Shown: piece after piece, positions 45,699-55,595 of the stretch
How the letters are laid out: each line of letters begins with the position of its first letter
Numbering within the stretch: position 1 is the first letter of the stretch
Origin: CAWAND01 sp963797485
GTDB taxonomy: Bacteria; Chloroflexota; Anaerolineae; Anaerolineales; E44-bin32
DNA length: 64,000 bases
Reading direction: 5' to 3'
NCBI GenBank assembly: GCA_963797485.1
Contig: CAWCPF010000002.1
Location: 434,001 to 498,000 of the forward strand
Notes under the pieces: generated by a model
The model's database searches: none
The model's input: the letters and a program-made list of their open reading frames with translations, nothing else
Told to the model about the DNA's origin: nothing
Translations under genes and position numbers: made by a program

Positions 45699-46556
45699 AT
45701 GCCAACCATACGCACACTCACCTTGGCTGTTATCGTCAGCCTGCTCGCCCCGCTCGGTTTGCCGATCAGCGCCAGTGCCGCTTGCAGTGATCAGGCGGCC
45801 TTCGTCAGCGACGTCACCATCCCGGACTACGCCAAAATGTCACCCGGCGCCTCGTTTGACAAGACCTGGCGACTTAAGAACGTAGGCACGTGTACCTGGA
45901 GCACGTCCTACAAGTTCTATTTCTCCAAGGGCGATCAGATGAGCGCTCCGGGCAGCGCCAGCCTTCCGAAATCGGTCAGGCCGGGCGAGACCGTCGACCT
46001 CAAATTGACCCTGAAATCCCCCAATACGGCCGGCACCTATCAAGGCAACTTCATGCTCAAGAACGCCGCCGGGCAAACCTTCGGGATCTACGGCTACCCA
46101 TTCTGGGTGATCATCGTCGTCACCTGATCCGGCGGCTCCACCGGATCGGGCAGTGGTCCATGGAAGGGCGAGTATTACGACTCCCGCAATCTGTACGGTC
46201 GCATCGAGATGACGCTTTACTCCAACAAGCTCGACTTTGACTGGGGCAATGGCTCACCTGGTGAAGGCTTTCCCGTCAACAGTTTCTCGGTTCGCTGGAC
46301 ACGCAAAGCCAGCTTCGACGCCGGCACCTATCGCTTCCGGTTGCTGGCCGGAAGCGGCGCACGTTTGCTGATCGACAACGTGGTCGTGCTGGACGCCTGG
46401 AACCAGACCTCGGTCGTGGAGCACAGCGTCGATGTCACGCTGACCAGGGGCACGCACAAGATCGTGGTGGAGTACTTCCATCGGCGCGACAAGGCGCGTG
46501 TGTACCTGAAGTTGAAGAACTTCCGCCAAGCCCCTAGTCCTCCCTGGCACAGTTAG
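45699..46556 (+). CDS. NBR1-Ig plus PA14 secreted protein, interrupted by in-frame TGA
   Basis: One frame spans 45699-46556 except for a TGA at 46125-46127. Before it lie a signal peptide (LAVIVSLLAPLGLPISASA) and an NBR1-like Ig domain (FDKTWRLKNVGTCTWSTSYKFYF; about residues 35-140). After it a Gly/Ser linker and a complete PA14 domain continue in the same frame (WKGEYYDSRNLYGR, FRLLAGSGARLLIDNVVVLD) to TAG at 46554. The order matches the neighbour at 43735. The TGA therefore falls exactly between two domains. A 7-bp inverted repeat (GATCCGG/CCGGATC) begins at the TGA itself. A nonsense change, a sequencing error or readthrough are all possible. AAGGAGA precedes the ATG. Confidence 0.7.
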
Positions 46557-46794
46557 GTCTGACAAAACCAGGGCACTCGGTTACTCCCGCCATTTGTATC
46601 GAAGATGACGAGGATTCTCGGCTGTCAGACGTGGCCGTCAGAAGAGGTTCGAGAGTTGTGTCTCCGCCCCTGGCCCCATGCGCGGAAGGATGTGCCGACA
46701 AGGTGCATTGACGCGAGACGAAATATGCGAGCCTGCAGCGCATCCCGCAGCAGCGTGAGACAGTATGCACCTCGATGATCCATATTCTCGAGCT
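46557..46794. other. Gene-free stretch (238 bp)
   Basis: No coding frame or RNA signal was seen between the PA14 gene and the decayed glycosyltransferase. The base composition drops in GC compared with neighbours. Confidence 0.4.
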
Positions 46795-48707
46795 TTACTG
46801 CGGGTTGGCCAGCTTGACCGCCGCCAACACGGCCCTGCCTCGTCGCACCGTGAAGACCGTCGTCATATCTGGGAAGTCGTCCTCCGTCGCACCACGATAG
46901 CAGACCAGACCTATATCAGGGGAAGGCGTGTTTCGTAACTCAATGGAGAGGTCGCTCCGTTGGAAACCATCCGCGCTGGACCGGCCACCAGCCACCGCCA
47001 CAACAGCCATTAGGAGGTGCCACTTGGTTGACATACTTCATGGCTTCTCTGAAGGAAGTACACCAGTAGTCGGCGTAGTAATGTCCGGCCGCCCCATCCA
47101 CGCCCCCCACAATCTCGTTGTAGTAGATGTATTCATACGGATGGAGGCTGATGATTCCGATAAGACCCGGGGCCATCGCAATGAGAACCATGACTAGCCT
47201 TCAACACCTGCCTGACGTGCACCCGAGAAATGGCGTCCATCCCAACCGCTGCCAGGGCGAAGAACGGTGGAAGGATGAAGATGACATGGCGAAAGTTGTC
47301 ATTAATCGGGACAACATCAAAAATGACAAGGCCTGCTGGAATCGCGATCCAAAGCACCGATCAGCGCGGATTTGGGTTCAATGCGACGGGTCCTCAGCGA
47401 TTTCAAGACTAACTTGGCAAGCCCCAACAAAGTGGCAAGAAGGGCGGGGAAATTGATAGATCACCATCAGCCATGGAAGATAACTCCAGGGGAGATTGGC
47501 CGCATTGTAGACTTGCCCCGCAAAGAAGACGGGGTGCGCGTCGAATTTACTTGTCATCACCACGTGATTGATGAAGGAACCAATCGGGTCCCCCCACAAG
47601 ACTGGCCAGCTAGACGTAAAGGGAGGTGAGAGCAACCAGTCCATAGACAATGATGGGCACCAAACCCCGACGACCAAGTCTGACAAACAGTAGACCGGCA
47701 ACAAACATGGCAGCCAACGGACCTGCGAGCCTGATTGAAGTGGCTGCCCCGACGAGGGCCCCCGCCAACACGACGGCTCCCCAGGCCCGAGCCCACGGAC
47801 CAAAGGTTGAATTCATCCATGTCGGCAGGCTTCGTCGGACCACCTCCCAACAAACTGCCAGCACCCCAATGGAGATCGGAAATTTCAACCAGAAAGCGCC
47901 AACGTCGATCTTGGCGATATAGAGTTCAAGTGGGGTCTTGTAGGCATCCGTGGCAACACGTGCGAAAAGCGCTTTGATAAGGGAGGACGAGCGTCCGTAG
48001 TACGCGTCGGTCACCACATGCTCCGCGAGCTTCACCATCCAGCCAAGACTCCAGAGATCGAGCAGGAAGAGTCCGGCCAGAATGCCTCCTATTAAAAGCG
48101 CCCATCGCCTTCCGAGGCCGAGATCTCGCCAGTCTGAGGCAAGTTGATCGAGATGGGATCTGATGGAGACCTTTGTGGTCAAACGATCGACCGCATCCCA
48201 TCCCAAGACGACAGACGCCAGGAAGAAGACCATGAATGGCGTATCCTTTTGGTCAAGGATCCCAAGACCGAACATCAAGGGTTGTGTGGCGAAGAGCAGG
48301 GTGGCTAGCAGGCTGATACCAGAGGACGTGAATCTTTGACACAGTCCGTAGAAGAGCCGCAATCCGACCAGAAACGTAATGAGATTGGTGAAGTGACCAC
48401 CATCGATTTCCTTCCAAGCAGGTATGAAAGCATGAAGAGCCTGCGAAGAAGCCGCCCAGATCATCATGTAGAAGGGACCGTTGTAATAATTGATCCCAGG
48501 ATTTGAGAGAGGGTTCACGGTCTCGTACGTGTGGATGAACTGCCATCCAATCAGATAATTCCTGAATTCGTCAACCCCTTCACCGAACTGCTGGATGATC
48601 AGAACGCCAATCAACGCCATTCCAGAGAGCCCGATGAGCAGGATTGAAGATCCTCGAAGTCGCGTTTGCCCCAGGAAGACCCAACCTTTCTCGTCGTGTG
48701 AGCTCAT
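46795..48707 (-). pseudogene. Decayed GT39-like membrane glycosyltransferase
   Basis: A remnant of a glycosyltransferase paralogous to the intact gene at 55505-57544. Matching segments run in order but in changing frames: residues 1-365 in one frame (FGEGVDEFRNYLIGWQF; FGLGILDQKDTPFMVFFLAS; RVATDAYKTPLELYIAKID), then SWPVLWGDPIGSF, IPAGLVIFDVVPINDNFRH, SLHPYEYIYYNEIVGGVDGAAG and VFTVRRGRAVLAAVKL. At least four frame changes occur, near 47625, 47360-47440, 47195 and 47000. The base composition is visibly less GC-rich than the rest of the window. These together point to true decay, perhaps of a transferred copy. Confidence 0.8.
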
Positions 48708-49007
48708 ATCTTCAGATTCTCCCCTTGCATCGACCCGGTCTGCAGCGCCGAATCCATTATACGGGCTGAGACATTGAGAAACCCCGAATTGGGCACTCAC
48801 GTATCTGGATTGTCCATTCGGGGAGAGATCGTAGTCCACACGCACTGATGTCAGATGGCGGCGACGACGCTGCCCTGGCCAGCTTGCCTGCGGGAACCAA
48901 CTTCAAGGGCGCCCTAGCCCACCCATTAGGTCACACGGCCCTGCGATCTATCCACGCTTCAATACCGAACGAAGCCGATGAGGGGCGCGCGCACGCGGGC
49001 TCCCCAC

Positions 49008-50319
49008 TCAGAATGAGACCATCACGACAATCCTGAGGGTTATTGATTTCAAGCAGCAAGCCAAGCACGCCCGATTGATTAGATGGACGATGACCTGCCC
49101 CAAGGAGAACGTCGCGCGGCAGCGGGGGCGTGCATTCAGACCCTGACGGGAATGTTCGGGCGTCAGCGTCGTGCCGTGTCCCGGCCGGCTTTCGAGCGGT
49201 CAACGTCCCCCCATGAGCCTCAACCAGCCTCCGGGCGATGGCCAGACCCAACCCGCTCCCGGGGGAGTCGGCCGACTTCCTGAACCGCTCAAAGATATGC
49301 GGCAGGTCCTCGTCAGAGATGCCTCGGCCCTGGTCGCTGACCGAGATCTCGAGATGCTGATCGGCGGCCGAATGGGCTTCGACGCGAATCACGCCCTGAG
49401 ACGGGCTGTAGCGCAGCGCGTTGGCGATCAGGTTAACAAGCACTTCCTTCAAGCGCCCCGGATCAACATCGATCAAGGGAAAATCGGCGGGGATATCCAC
49501 CAGCAATTGGATGCCGTCACGTTCGGCGGCCGTGCGGAAGGCTGCCGCCGTTTCTTCGATCAGCACCCCCAAATCGGTGGCTTCCCTCATGAGCCGCAGG
49601 CCGCCCGCCTCGGCCTCTGAAAGGGTCTTCAGATCATCGAGCAGCCTGGACAGCTGGCGGATCTCGTCCAGGACCGGCGCCAGATGTTCCGCATCGGCAG
49701 GGTACACACCGTCGGCCAGTCCCTCCAGGTTCCCCTGGATGATGGTCATGGGCGTGCGCAGTTCGTGGGTGACCTCGGCCAGCAGCGTGCGGCGCTGGTC
49801 ATCCTGGAGGCGCAATCGCTCGGCCATGGCGTTGAAAGAACGCGCCAGAGAGCGCAGCTCACGCGGCCCGCGTTCGGGGACGCTGACGTCAAAGTCGCCA
49901 GCCTCCACCCGGCCGGCGGCCTCGATGAGATCCTCCACCGGCGAGGCCAGCCGGCGCAGTCCGGTGACCAGGAAACCGACGGTAAGCACCAGGCCGGCGG
50001 CCAGGCCGGCCGCCACGGGCCATCCGCCGCCTGGACCACCGGGTGACGGCAACGGGAGAAGCCTGGTCAACCAGAACACTCCGCTGCACACGCCGACCAG
50101 AAACAGGACCATCAGCCCGACCATCAAAGCCAGCCGCAAAGCCAAGTATCGGGGCATACGACGGTAGCGTCTGTGCTGAGGCGGCCATGGCTCTCCTTCC
50201 GGCCACCAGGGCGGCCGGCGGCCGCTCCGTCTCCAAGGTGGCCAGGCGCCGGCTGAGTGTCGATGCAGGCGGCCCGCAATCTCTGTCTCGGGAGGAGGCG
50301 GCATCGTTTGGTCAGGCAT
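49008..50319 (-). CDS. HAMP-domain sensor histidine kinase (frameshift near C-terminus)
   Basis: About 437 residues. Two membrane helices (LALRLALMVGLMVLFLVGV and AAGLAAGLVLTVGFLVTGL) enclose a short extracytoplasmic loop. A HAMP domain follows (RRLASPVEDLIEAAGRVEAGDF), then the kinase: phospho-His in LLAEVTHELRTPMTII (about residue 185), N-box LVNLIANALRYSP, and G-boxes VSDQGRGISDEDLP and GSGLGLAIARRLV. An extra base at 49190-49192 changes the frame in the last beta strand; the corrected tail stops at 49008. It overlaps the response regulator by 8 nt. Confidence 0.8.
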
Positions 50320-50999
50320 CGGCGAACCGGTAGCCGACCCCGTACACGGTCAGCAGGTAGCGGGGCTGGCGAGGGTCGGGTTCGAGCTTGCGGCGCAAGT
50401 TCTTGACATGGGTGTCGATGGCTCGCTCATAAGAACTCAAAAGCCACACCATGCAGCGCCTCGAGCAGCTGAGAACGGGTGAAGATGCGCCCCGGCTGCC
50501 GAATCAGGGTGGCCAGCAATGTGAATTCGGCCGATGTGAGATCCACCGGCTGGCCGGCCCGCTCGGCGCGCATTTTGGGCACGTCCAAGCTCACATCCAG
50601 CACGTGAAGCTGCTCGGCGCCTATGGGCCCGTTCGCGTGAGACGTCCGGCGCAGCACCGCCCGGACGCGCGCCACCAGCTCTTTGGGGCTGAAGGGTTTG
50701 ACCACGTAGTCGTCCGCGCCGAGCTCCAGCCCAACGATCCGGTCGGCTTCTTCCCCGCGCGCCGTGAGCATGATGATCGGCACACTCGAGGTCTGCCGCA
50801 GGCTGCGGGCCACGTCCAACCCGTCCAGCCCAGGCAATCCCAGATCCAGGACAACGGCGTCCGGATGTTCCGAGCGCGCCAGTCGCAGCGCCCCCGGCCC
50901 ATCCCCGGCGCTCACCACCCCAAACCCGGCATGCTCCAGGTAGTCCTGGGCCAGGCGCACGATCTTGGGCTCATCGTCCACGATCAGGATCTTGTCCAT
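50312..50999 (-). CDS. OmpR-family response regulator (frameshifted)
   Basis: About 228 residues. A receiver domain has the acidic pair ILIVDDEPKIV, phospho-Asp in AVVLDLGLPGLDGLD (about residue 52) and Lys in YVVKPFSPKELVARV. A winged helix follows (about 130-228; VDLTSAEFTLLATLIRQPGRIFTRSQLLEALHG, then SYERAIDTHVKNLRRKLEPDP). An extra base in the AA pair at 50435-50436 breaks the recognition-helix region. It is phosphorylated by the kinase whose gene overlaps it by 8 nt; the gene at 51170-51592 lies upstream in the same direction. Confidence 0.8.
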
Positions 51000-51169
51000 G
51001 GCTGCCTTTGATCATAAGGCCTGCACGAAGACAGGCAAAACCGAAAAGCCTCTGCCGGGGCCGGACGGGGGCCGGGCTCCTGCTCGGATGCGAAAGCGTT
51101 CCCGAAGAGGAGCCCGGCGCCAGCCCGTGGGGGTCGATCCAAGCGAGGCCGGGGAGAGCCGCGTTACGG

Positions 51170-51592
51170 CTAGCTCGACCCGGATTCCTTTTCGCCGGAC
51201 TCAGTGTCGCCGTGAGCCTTGCGATGCCAGCCCTCAAAGAACGGGGGCACATCATGCTCCCAGTCATCCCCGCCGTGGTGCCATCGGCCGTAGCCGCCCC
51301 ACCGGCGTCCACGCGCTCCCCAGAACACCAGCCGGAGCATCAGGAAGAAGAACATGATCACGAACAGCGGAAGCAGACAGCCCAAGGGCCCGAACCCGAT
51401 CCCCCAGGCATTGGGGTAGCCAAACCACGGGCCGATGGCCACCCGCCCCTCGGGGACGGCCGGCATCACGAGCTTACCGCTCTCTGCCAACCCCTGGGTG
51501 ACACCGGCGTTGTACGACACCAGGCCCAGGCTCCCCAGACCGACCAACACCACGAGCGCAACCAGTACTCCTACGACAATCGAACGTGACAT
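51170..51592 (-). CDS. Small two-helix membrane protein upstream of the two-component system
   Basis: A 140-residue protein starting MSRSIVVGVLVALVV, after a strong AAGGAGG. It has two hydrophobic helices (VVGVLVALVVLVGLGSLGLV and LLPLFVIMFFFLMLRLVFW) flanking a periplasmic loop (about residues 25-75), then a Gly/Trp/His-rich cytoplasmic tail (GGYGRWHHGGDDWEHD). No family was recognised. The His- and Asp-rich tail could bind metal. Its position 170 bp upstream of the regulator, same strand, suggests cotranscription and possibly a sensor-associated role. Confidence 0.55.
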   Translation of the reverse strand: MSRSIVVGVLVALVVLVGLGSLGLVSYNAGVTQGLAESGKLVMPAVPEGRVAIGPWFGYPNAWGIGFGPLGCLLPLFVIMFFFLMLRLVFWGARGRRWGGYGRWHHGGDDWEHDVPPFFEGWHRKAHGDTESGEKESGSS

Positions 51593-51812
51593 CGAACGCC
51601 TCCTTAAGGACGTTTCATTGGATGCGTTGATCATGCCTCCAGAATGTGGGCCAATTGTGGGGCCGGCATGGAGGCATCTGAACAGGTTCGCGGGGGGCCG
51701 CTTTGGGAATGCCTTCACGAGCAGGATCGGGGGTCGGGATTTGTCGGCCGGCTGCACCTCGATGTAGACTTATGTGGCTGGGCCCAATTTCCCATGCCCA
51801 AGGAGAAGCAGC

Positions 51813-52283
51813 ATGCTGGTGGCCAGGATGAGGCGCGTCGGGTGGATTGCATTTGCCCTGATGTGGATCCCCTTCATCGGCATCTTCATCGGCATGCTGA
51901 GCCTGCCTGGCGGTGACTACGCCTGGGAGGAGCTGCCGCAGATCACCCGGCTGGGGATCATGGGCACCGGGCTGTTTTTCATCCTGTCCATGTCGATGAT
52001 GGTTGGGTCACCGCTGGTCAGTTGGATCCAGAATCGTTCCCTGCGTTCCAAGGGTCTGCCCGCCCAGGCCACGGTGCTCGAGCTGCGAGACACCGGCACT
52101 ACCGTCAACCAAAGCTACCTGGTGCACATCAAGTTGAAGGTGGAGCCCGCCGATCGTCCCGAATTCGAAGCTGAGACCGAGCTTCTCATCAGCCGGCTTC
52201 AGGTGCCCCAGGTCCAGCCGGGGGCGCAGGTGGCGGTCCGGTATGATCCAGAGACGCACGCGGTCGCCCTCGATACCGGCTAG
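51813..52283 (+). CDS. Two-helix membrane protein (DUF3592-like)
   Basis: A 156-residue protein. It has two N-terminal membrane helices (VGWIAFALMWIPFIGIFIGML and GIMGTGLFFILSMSMMVGSPL) followed by a small beta-rich domain (QATVLELRDTGTTVNQSYLVHIKLKVEP; QVQPGAQVAVRYDPETHAVALD) like that of DUF3592 proteins. Function unknown. AGGAGAAG precedes ATG 51813. Confidence 0.55.
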   Translation: MLVARMRRVGWIAFALMWIPFIGIFIGMLSLPGGDYAWEELPQITRLGIMGTGLFFILSMSMMVGSPLVSWIQNRSLRSKGLPAQATVLELRDTGTTVNQSYLVHIKLKVEPADRPEFEAETELLISRLQVPQVQPGAQVAVRYDPETHAVALDTG

Positions 52284-52337
52284 CCCGACCCGCGTGCGCC
52301 CAAGAGACCACCCGAAGCCGGACACCTGGAGGTGCCG

Positions 52338-52706
52338 ATGGCCCCCAAAACGGTCGATGAATACGTCAAGAGTTTGAAACCTGATCAGGTCGAGATTGTG
52401 TCGACGCTCCGCAAAGTCATCCTGCAGGCCGCCCCTCAAGCCAAAGAGAGCTTCAAGTGGGCACAGCCGGTGTACGAACAGGAGGGCCCATTCTGCTACA
52501 TCAAGGCTTTCAGTTCCGCGGTGAACTTCGGTTTCTGGCGCGGGGTCGATCTCGACGACCCGGGCGGGAGGCTCGAGGGCTCGGGGAATCGGATGCGACA
52601 CTTTAAGCTCACGCAGGCCGCCGACATCGATGAGAAGCTCATCACCCGAATGGTCAAGCAGGCAGTAAAGCTGAACACCGAGAAGGGGGACCCCACCCGG
52701 CGGTAG
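52338..52706 (+). CDS. DUF1801-domain protein
   Basis: A 122-residue protein with the DUF1801 (YdhG-like) fold: LKPDQVEIVSTLRKVILQAAPQAKESFKWAQPVYEQEG, then NFGFWRGVDLDDP. Found widely as small cytoplasmic proteins without assigned role. Start ATG 52338 follows GGAGGTG; GTG 52332 is in frame but inside the Shine-Dalgarno. It precedes the nuclease gene by 38 bp. Confidence 0.75.
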   Translation: MAPKTVDEYVKSLKPDQVEIVSTLRKVILQAAPQAKESFKWAQPVYEQEGPFCYIKAFSSAVNFGFWRGVDLDDPGGRLEGSGNRMRHFKLTQAADIDEKLITRMVKQAVKLNTEKGDPTRR

Positions 52707-52744
52707 TAGTCCGGAGGGCGCTGTGCCGGGATCGGCGTTCTGGC

Positions 52745-53689
52745 ATGGCAGCGCCATCCCCGGCAGCGCCGGAACTGTCTATGTCTGACATCAAGCGTTT
52801 TCCTTTCACGTCCATTCTGGGGTGGTCGTCGACCCGCTATGAAGTGTTTTCGATCTGCAAACGGCGCTACTTCTACCAGTACTATGCCAAATACGATCGG
52901 GAGTTCCCGGTCAGGCGCATCCAGACTCTGCGCGATCTTGTAACCGTTCCACTCGAGGTCGGCAGCCTGGTCCACGAGATCATCGAGGCTCTGCTCAACC
53001 GGCTCAAAGTCAGCACCGAAGACATTGACCGGGAGCGATTCTTCGAATTCGCCCGGCGGGGCGCCCAGCACCGGGTTGGCACCGGCGCGTTTGAGGAGGT
53101 GTACTACGGCGAACGGGCCCGGGTCGAGATCGAGGATCTGCTCCCGCCCGTGACCTCCAGCCTGGAGAATTTGCTCAACAGCCCGCGGCTGACCTGGCTG
53201 CAGCAACGGCCGCCTGAGACTCGCGCCCGCTGGATCGTAGATCCGCCGGGATATGGCGAAACCCGTCTGGCCGACCTGAAGCTTTACTGCAAGGTCGATT
53301 TCCTTTGCCCGGTGGAGGACGGTTACCAGATCATCGACTGGAAGACGGGCAAGGAAGATAAGAAGAAGCATCGCAAACAGCTCATCGCCTACTCGGGCTG
53401 GGCCGCGTACCAATTCGACGCGCCCCCCGAGCTGGTGACCCCCACCCTGGCTTACCTGCAGCCCGACTATCATGAGGTCGAAGAAGCTTTCGACCAGGTT
53501 GACCTTGAGAACTTCGCCGTGCAGATCCGTGCCGAAACCGACGAGATGTACGAGTATTGCCGGGACATTCAGCAGAACATTCCGCTCGACAAGTCGGAGT
53601 TCCCCTTGATCGACGACGATCGGGTTTGTTCCTACTGCAACTTTCGCAATTTGTGCTACCCCGACCGCTATCCGGCGGCCGCCGGCTGA
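52745..53689 (+). CDS. PD-(D/E)XK nuclease with 4Fe-4S site (Cas4/AddB/RecB-like)
   Basis: A 314-residue nuclease. The first cluster cysteine is in SICKRRYFYQYY (about residue 38), and the other three in CSYCNFRNLCYP near the C-terminus (about residue 297). This matches the split 4Fe-4S arrangement of Cas4 and AddB. Catalytic residues are VGSLVHEIIEALL (the His helix), KVDFLCP and IIDWKTGK (D, D, K; about residues 180-203). It should cut single-stranded DNA ends. No helicase, cas genes or CRISPR lie nearby, so the partner is unknown. Translation could start at ATG 52745 or at the MSDIKRF methionine. Confidence 0.8.
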   Translation: MAAPSPAAPELSMSDIKRFPFTSILGWSSTRYEVFSICKRRYFYQYYAKYDREFPVRRIQTLRDLVTVPLEVGSLVHEIIEALLNRLKVSTEDIDRERFFEFARRGAQHRVGTGAFEEVYYGERARVEIEDLLPPVTSSLENLLNSPRLTWLQQRPPETRARWIVDPPGYGETRLADLKLYCKVDFLCPVEDGYQIIDWKTGKEDKKKHRKQLIAYSGWAAYQFDAPPELVTPTLAYLQPDYHEVEEAFDQVDLENFAVQIRAETDEMYEYCRDIQQNIPLDKSEFPLIDDDRVCSYCNFRNLCYPDRYPAAAG

Positions 53690-53825
53690 CTCTGTTCGAG
53701 GTGACCCAAGCATGGCGCCTGCGGCCAGGCGGGCGCGCCGCCAAATCGGCGGGAACTTCTCCGGGCATTTCAGCGCCGGGTGCTGGATGCCGGCCAATTT
53801 CGCTTCCCTGGAGGGAAGCCTCCGT

Positions 53826-54989
53826 ATGAACTGGACCCGTCTTGTGCCACTGCCGCCGCTGCTTCTGACCCTGCTCTCGGCCTGCTCAGCTTCGGGCCCG
53901 CTACAGCCCACCGGAGCCGCTCCAAATGCTTCAGCGGTCGCCTCCTCCATGCCTGCGGCGACCAAGACCCAGGTGGCCCCGATCCCCCTGCCCACGGTCG
54001 ACCCGCAGGTTTACGCCGCAGGCGGCGGGCTGACGTTCAACACCGCCGAAGGTCTATGGCAGATCACCTCCGGAGGGCAGTTGACCCGGATCATCGACCA
54101 GAGCCAGGCACGCCTGTCGCCCGATGGAAGCCGGGTGGCATTTCTTCAAGCCGATCCGGATACAGGCGTAGACGATGTGTGGCTTCTGGACCTCGCCACC
54201 GGCCAGAGCGCCAACCTGACTCAGACCGCCGACCGCTATGAAACCACCCCCACCTGGTGGCTCGGCCGCCCGGATGTATTGCTTTTCGGTTCCGACACCC
54301 AATCCGGTATGGAGAACTCGGACCACCCGACGATCGTCGGCCTGGATGGGAGTGGCTATCAGGTTCTTGACTTGGACCAGGGCGGACCCCGCGCCGCTTC
54401 TCCGGATGGGTCAGGCGTCGCCTACGGCGGGTACGATGTCCCCGGGGCAATCTACCAGTGGGGGGACGGCGTGACCAGCTTCGACCCCGCGGCCTTTGGT
54501 GTGAAGGCGACCAGCCTGCTGCAGCCTTCCTTCTCCCCGGACGGCCGCCAGCTGGCGTGGCTGGTGGCCGGGGATGACACGGCCACGGGGGGCCGTTTCA
54601 TCGGGCTGGCCATCTTCGACCTGCAGACGCACACCGGCCGATTGATGCACACATACCAACCCGGGGGCGGGGGCGAGTTTCCCCTCGACGTCGCATGGAG
54701 TCCGGATGGCGCATGGATCGCCTTTATCACTTTCGGCGAGCCGCCCGCCTCAGGACGGGCTGGAAACGTATGGGTTGTCAGGCCGGACGGCAGCCGGGAG
54801 ACCTACGTGGGCGAGGGCCTCAACCCGGTGTGGAGCCCGGATGGCTCGCAGCTGGCCTTCTTGCGAACGGGGGCGGGCGGCGGACAGGAAATCTGGCTTG
54901 CCCCGGCCGTTTCGTGGACGGCAAGCCAGCTGACACTCCCGGATCCTTCGCAGCGGACACTGTTCCTGATGGGGTGGTCTCGCCCGTAG
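53826..54989 (+). CDS. Lipoprotein with TolB-like beta-propeller
   Basis: A 387-residue lipoprotein. The signal peptide ends in a lipobox (LLLTLLSAC at about residue 20). A low-complexity Ala/Thr/Pro linker is followed by propeller repeats: RLSPDGSRVAFLQAD, SFSPDGRQLAWLVAGD, AWSPDGAWIAFITF and VWSPDGSQLAFLRTG. These are the SPDG-type blades found in TolB and in periplasmic peptide-binding or enzyme-like proteins. The propeller is intact in frame. The closest in-window relative is at 38271-39406. An ATG lies in frame further up, but the signal peptide decides the start here. Confidence 0.75.
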   Translation: MNWTRLVPLPPLLLTLLSACSASGPLQPTGAAPNASAVASSMPAATKTQVAPIPLPTVDPQVYAAGGGLTFNTAEGLWQITSGGQLTRIIDQSQARLSPDGSRVAFLQADPDTGVDDVWLLDLATGQSANLTQTADRYETTPTWWLGRPDVLLFGSDTQSGMENSDHPTIVGLDGSGYQVLDLDQGGPRAASPDGSGVAYGGYDVPGAIYQWGDGVTSFDPAAFGVKATSLLQPSFSPDGRQLAWLVAGDDTATGGRFIGLAIFDLQTHTGRLMHTYQPGGGGEFPLDVAWSPDGAWIAFITFGEPPASGRAGNVWVVRPDGSRETYVGEGLNPVWSPDGSQLAFLRTGAGGGQEIWLAPAVSWTASQLTLPDPSQRTLFLMGWSRP

Positions 54990-55048
54990 GCACTACGGCG
55001 CCGCCAGTTCGGCGAACAAACGCTTTCCGGTGTTTTCCCGGCCCACAC

Positions 55049-55068
55049 TTTGTGAAGCAATTCACAAA
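55049..55068. promoter_or_regulatory. CRP/HcpR-type operator, copy 6 (deaminase)
   Basis: Perfect arms TTTGTGA and TCACAAA around AGCAAT, extended to CTTTGTGA/TCACAAAG. It is 27-46 bp before the deaminase ATG, a position where a regulator could overlap the promoter. Confidence 0.75.
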
Positions 55069-55094
55069 GTGCAGATGGCCAGCCTAGGAGCGAC

Positions 55095-55595
55095 ATGGAC
55101 CAACAAGCGCTGACGGAGGCCGACCTGCAGCTCCTCAGGACCGCCTTCGAGGTGGCCGAGCGAGCTCGGGAGCATGGCAACCACCCCTTCGGGGCGGTTC
55201 TGGCCGGGCCCGACGGCGAGGTCTTGCTCCAGGCCGAGAACACGGTTGTGTCCGAGCGGGATCCGACGGCGCATGCCAAGTCGAACCTGGTGACACTGGC
55301 GCATCAGCGCGCCGTTGCCCCGGAGGTGCTGGCGGGCTCCACTCTATACGCCAGCACCGAACCGTGCCCGATGTGTTCAGGTGCCATTTACTGGGGCGGC
55401 ATCACTCGGGTGGTGTTTGGATTGAGCCAGGAACGTCTGTACCAAATGATCGGTGAGGAGACCGGCGCCTCCGAGGCGTTCATCCTGCACTGCCGGGACG
55501 TGCTTCAGCAGGCTTCCGCCTCAATCATCGTCCTCGGTCCGACGCTCGAGGATGAAGCCGCCGAAGCCCACACGGGCTTCTGGAGGGGTGACTGA
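55095..55595 (+). CDS. Nucleoside/CMP-type zinc deaminase
   Basis: A 166-residue cytidine-deaminase-fold enzyme. The zinc site is the DPTAHAK histidine with its Glu replaced by the adjacent residues of this subgroup, plus TEPCPMCSGAIYWGG (PCxxC, about residue 92). Such proteins act on guanine, cytosine, adenosine in tRNA or related bases. The sequence FGAVLAGPDGEVL resembles the guanine deaminase/tRNA A34 deaminase branch. A CRP-type operator stands just upstream. Its last 91 bp overlap, tail to tail, the end of the glycosyltransferase frame on the other strand. Confidence 0.75.
   Translation: MDQQALTEADLQLLRTAFEVAERAREHGNHPFGAVLAGPDGEVLLQAENTVVSERDPTAHAKSNLVTLAHQRAVAPEVLAGSTLYASTEPCPMCSGAIYWGGITRVVFGLSQERLYQMIGEETGASEAFILHCRDVLQQASASIIVLGPTLEDEAAEAHTGFWRGD

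Noticed and set aside
34807..46127. Reassigned genetic code with UGA read as Trp or Gly
   Set aside because: UGA is the normal stop of many intact genes here, including rpsA, the DUF4260 gene and the 2H phosphoesterase.
46125..46160. Selenocysteine insertion at the in-frame UGA
   Set aside because: A bacterial SECIS needs an apical loop about 16-37 nt beyond the UGA; here the hairpin loop starts about 6 nt after it. The UGA lies in a Gly/Ser linker without a catalytic role.
43005..46556. A gene cluster for cellulosome or polysaccharide degradation
   Set aside because: PA14, NBR1-Ig and SLH modules are present, but no glycoside hydrolase catalytic domain, dockerin or cohesin was found.
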